From NCBI GenBank assembly GCA_947305675.1, contig CAMZED010000011.1, positions 1 to 25,461 on the forward strand: 25,461 bases of DNA, written 5' to 3'. The translations under genes were made by a program, and so were the position numbers. The notes beneath the pieces are model-generated. The model did no database searches. It was not told the DNA's origin and saw nothing but the letters and a program-made list of their open reading frames with translations. This document shows, in pieces, positions 23,523-25,461 of the stretch. The DNA is from an uncultured Clostridia bacterium. GTDB lineage: Bacteria > Bacillota > Clostridia > Oscillospirales > CAG-382. Every line of letters starts with the position of its first letter. Position 1 is the first letter of the stretch.

Positions 23523-25461
23523 ATGAACGGAAAAAGATTACTCTGCGCGGCGATCGCTTTGATCCTGCTTATCCCGCTTGCGGTTTTTTCGGCATCTGCG
23601 AAGACCGAAAAGATAAAAGCCGACGGATTCAACTCGGTGCGCGGAAGCGGACAGCTTATCATCTATACCCCCGATATGGGTGAAACGACGGCGACCAACG
23701 AATGGGGAGCGGAAGCGGTGATCGAAAACGACCGCTGTGTTAAGGTCGGCGGCAACAACAACACGATCCCGAAGAACGGATTCGTTATATCCGGTCACGA
23801 CGAAGGAGAAGGAGGAAAGAATATGGGCAAATGGATAAAAGACAAAGTCTCGGTCGGAGATTACGTTTATTACGATGCCGGCGGCAATATAACCGTTTCG
23901 GACGAACCTCAGGCGAGCCCGAATTATTACGAAGTCGAAGCGACGGTCAACGGATTCAACGTGACCCGCGGCGAGAATTTCCTTGTTATATACAACCAGC
24001 GCGGCAAAAAGACCGGCACCAACCAATGGGGTTATGAAGTTACCGTGACATCGGGATTTATCACCGATATGGGCGGCAATGACAACACGGTTCCCTCACT
24101 TGACGACAGTTTTGTAATTTCCGGTCACGGGACTATGGTCGAATGGCTTCAGGAAAACGCAAGGCTGGGTATGCGCGCTGAATATGACATCGGTGCGAAA
24201 AAATTAAAACTGATCTACGACGAAGCCGCGGCTATGGCGGGCGTGGAAGCGCTTTACGGCAAACTTTCCTCGGCTTATGACGAAGCGCTTGAAAACTATA
24301 TCAATTTCGACAGCAAAGCGGTAAAAAACGTTTTGCAGGATATACAAAAGCAGATCCAATCGGCGAAAAACGCTTATTACAAAGATAAAAACGGCGCGGC
24401 GCTTTCCGCCGCGGCGGAAAAAATAAGCGCTTCTATCGAGCAGGTTTCGCTTGCGCTTACCGAAAAGCGCGCTGTCGAATACCGTGCGGTTTGGCTCCGC
24501 CCGACTCAGACGAGTGCAAGCGAAGTCGACGCCTACGTTCAAAAGCTGTACGACGCCGGTATAAACGCGATCTGCATCGAGACGATATACGATTGCACCA
24601 TGATCATGCCGATGCCGGAAGACAGCCTGTTCGAGGTGAATCCGAAGTTCAAACACTTCGATCTGCTTAAATCTTATATCGATTCCTGCCACAAACGCGG
24701 TATGGAGCTTCATTGCTGGTTCCCGATATTCTACGTCGGCGACGCGGCAAGCGCCAACGCGAAACGCAGTCCGGCGTCGAAACGCCCTGAATGGCGCAGT
24801 ATTTCGAACGTCGGCACCTGGAACAACCCTGACAACTTTATGATGCTCGACCCGGGCAGCGAAGAGGTTCAGGATTTCCTGCTTGCGAACTATAAATACA
24901 TACTTGAAACCTATGATATCGACGGATTCCAGCTTGATTATATACGCTATTATGCCCGAGGAACGATAGATTTCGGTTATAATGAATCTTCACTTGAGGC
25001 GTTCAAAGAAAAATACGGGGTCAAGCCGGAATTCAATATGCGCGCTTCTTATTGGAACGATTGGGTGCAGTTCCGCTGCGACTACGTTACGAAATTCGTA
25101 TCGCGTATGCGTAAACTTATCGATGAAGTCGCTCCCGACGTGCTTTTGAGCGCCGACGTCGGCGCTGACCCGACCGATGCGAAGCAGAGCATTTATCAGG
25201 ATTATTTCACCTGGCTGAACAACGGTTGGCTGGACGTTCTGTTCCCTATGACATACGGGCTCGGATATGAAAAAGCCATCGCTTCGCAAACCGCGCGCTG
25301 CGGCGATAAAGCAATGATCGCCGTCGGATTGGGAATATTTATGTCGGAACTCGGACCGGAAGTTATGTTCGATCAGATCTCCTACGGCCGCGCGATCGGG
25401 ACCGACGGTGCCGCGTTCTTCGAGGCTTCGAGCTATTTAAAGAAGAACACCGGAGAATATC
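23523..25461 (+). CDS. Secreted GHL10 (DUF187) family protein, 3' end outside window
   Basis: This is a paralogue of the preceding gene, starting 22 bases after it with a GGAAAGGA site. The frame is open to the window end (646 complete codons). A signal peptide (1-26) ends at ASA. Two copies of the small domain follow (32-93 and 139-203), then a helical linker rich in alanine, glutamate and lysine (about 232-315), then the GHL10 domain (from 318) with RAVWLRP, CIETIYDC, ELHCWFPIFY, DGFQLDYIRYYARG and LFPMTYGLGY. The catalytic-type region DYIRY is the same as in its neighbour. Whether it also ends in a dockerin cannot be seen. Tandem arrangement and identical layout indicate gene duplication followed by marked divergence. 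Confidence 0.88.
   Translation, partial: MNGKRLLCAAIALILLIPLAVFSASAKTEKIKADGFNSVRGSGQLIIYTPDMGETTATNEWGAEAVIENDRCVKVGGNNNTIPKNGFVISGHDEGEGGKNMGKWIKDKVSVGDYVYYDAGGNITVSDEPQASPNYYEVEATVNGFNVTRGENFLVIYNQRGKKTGTNQWGYEVTVTSGFITDMGGNDNTVPSLDDSFVISGHGTMVEWLQENARLGMRAEYDIGAKKLKLIYDEAAAMAGVEALYGKLSSAYDEALENYINFDSKAVKNVLQDIQKQIQSAKNAYYKDKNGAALSAAAEKISASIEQVSLALTEKRAVEYRAVWLRPTQTSASEVDAYVQKLYDAGINAICIETIYDCTMIMPMPEDSLFEVNPKFKHFDLLKSYIDSCHKRGMELHCWFPIFYVGDAASANAKRSPASKRPEWRSISNVGTWNNPDNFMMLDPGSEEVQDFLLANYKYILETYDIDGFQLDYIRYYARGTIDFGYNESSLEAFKEKYGVKPEFNMRASYWNDWVQFRCDYVTKFVSRMRKLIDEVAPDVLLSADVGADPTDAKQSIYQDYFTWLNNGWLDVLFPMTYGLGYEKAIASQTARCGDKAMIAVGLGIFMSELGPEVMFDQISYGRAIGTDGAAFFEASSYLKKNTGEY
23616..24131 (+). 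repeat. Two copies of the small secreted domain (second gene)
   Basis: Copies at 23616-23801 and 23937-24131 match those of the preceding gene: GFNS/GFNV-x-RG, LIIY/LVIY, TNEWG/TNQWG, VGGNNNTIP/MGGNDNTVP and FVISGH. The second copy has a two-residue insertion (SLDDS) before FVISGHG, and the first has GHDEG instead of GHGEG. Confidence 0.8.

Noticed and set aside
1..25461. CRISPR arrays, insertion sequences, phage genes, tRNAs
   Set aside because: No regularly spaced direct repeats, transposase or integrase motifs, or cloverleaf-like sequences were recognised on either strand; a tRNA or covariance search would be needed to exclude small RNAs fully.

Overview
The window reads as a chromosomal segment of an uncultured bacterium of the Bacillota, most likely class Clostridia. 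This is inferred from strong AGGAG-type ribosome binding sites, sigma-A promoters with 17-base spacers, a group II ECF transporter, a DUF5711 protein, a zinc-finger Clp ATPase and a dockerin-bearing secreted protein. I see no phage, transposon, CRISPR array, tRNA or rRNA. No database search was possible, so all names rest on motif recognition.

Layout. (1) Bases 1-1020: the tail of something upstream with a + strand terminator, then gph-like and acpP on the minus strand. (2) Bases 1193-16926: one long co-directional run of 16 genes, starting from a clear promoter before ruvC. It holds ruvC-ruvA-ruvB (Holliday junction processing), a SAM methyltransferase, ecfA1-ecfA2-ecfT (ECF vitamin/metal transporter energising module), truA, a DUF5711 membrane-anchored propeller protein, a CvpA-like protein, pgsA, a ClpE-like unfoldase, a 912-residue P-type-ATPase-like protein, a DUF1858 protein, mscL and a BadF/GlcNAc-kinase-type sugar kinase. 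Many neighbours overlap or nearly touch, so translational coupling is likely. An internal promoter candidate precedes DUF1858-mscL. (3) Bases 16909-18774: thrS under a consensus promoter, ending at a perfect 16-bp bidirectional terminator shared with the convergent response regulator. (4) Bases 18792-19745: an orphan OmpR-type response regulator, divergent from ychF, with readable promoters for both in an AT-rich spacer. (5) Bases 19746-25461: ychF, then two tandem paralogous secreted proteins. Each has two copies of a small domain plus a GHL10 (DUF187) glycoside-hydrolase-like domain; the first ends in a dockerin, and the second runs off the window.

The standout is the protein at 12540-15278. 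It keeps the full P2-type ATPase architecture (ten apparent membrane segments, A, P and N domains) but has lost almost every catalytic and ion-binding motif: DKTGT, TGES, PEGL and TGDGVND are all replaced, as are the M5/M6 ion ligands. The frame is nevertheless open for 912 codons. It looks like a maintained pseudo-ATPase, encoded directly after a Clp unfoldase with an atypical ClpP-docking loop and before DUF1858 and MscL. This is the best candidate here for undescribed biology. The second is the tandem secreted GHL10/dockerin pair.
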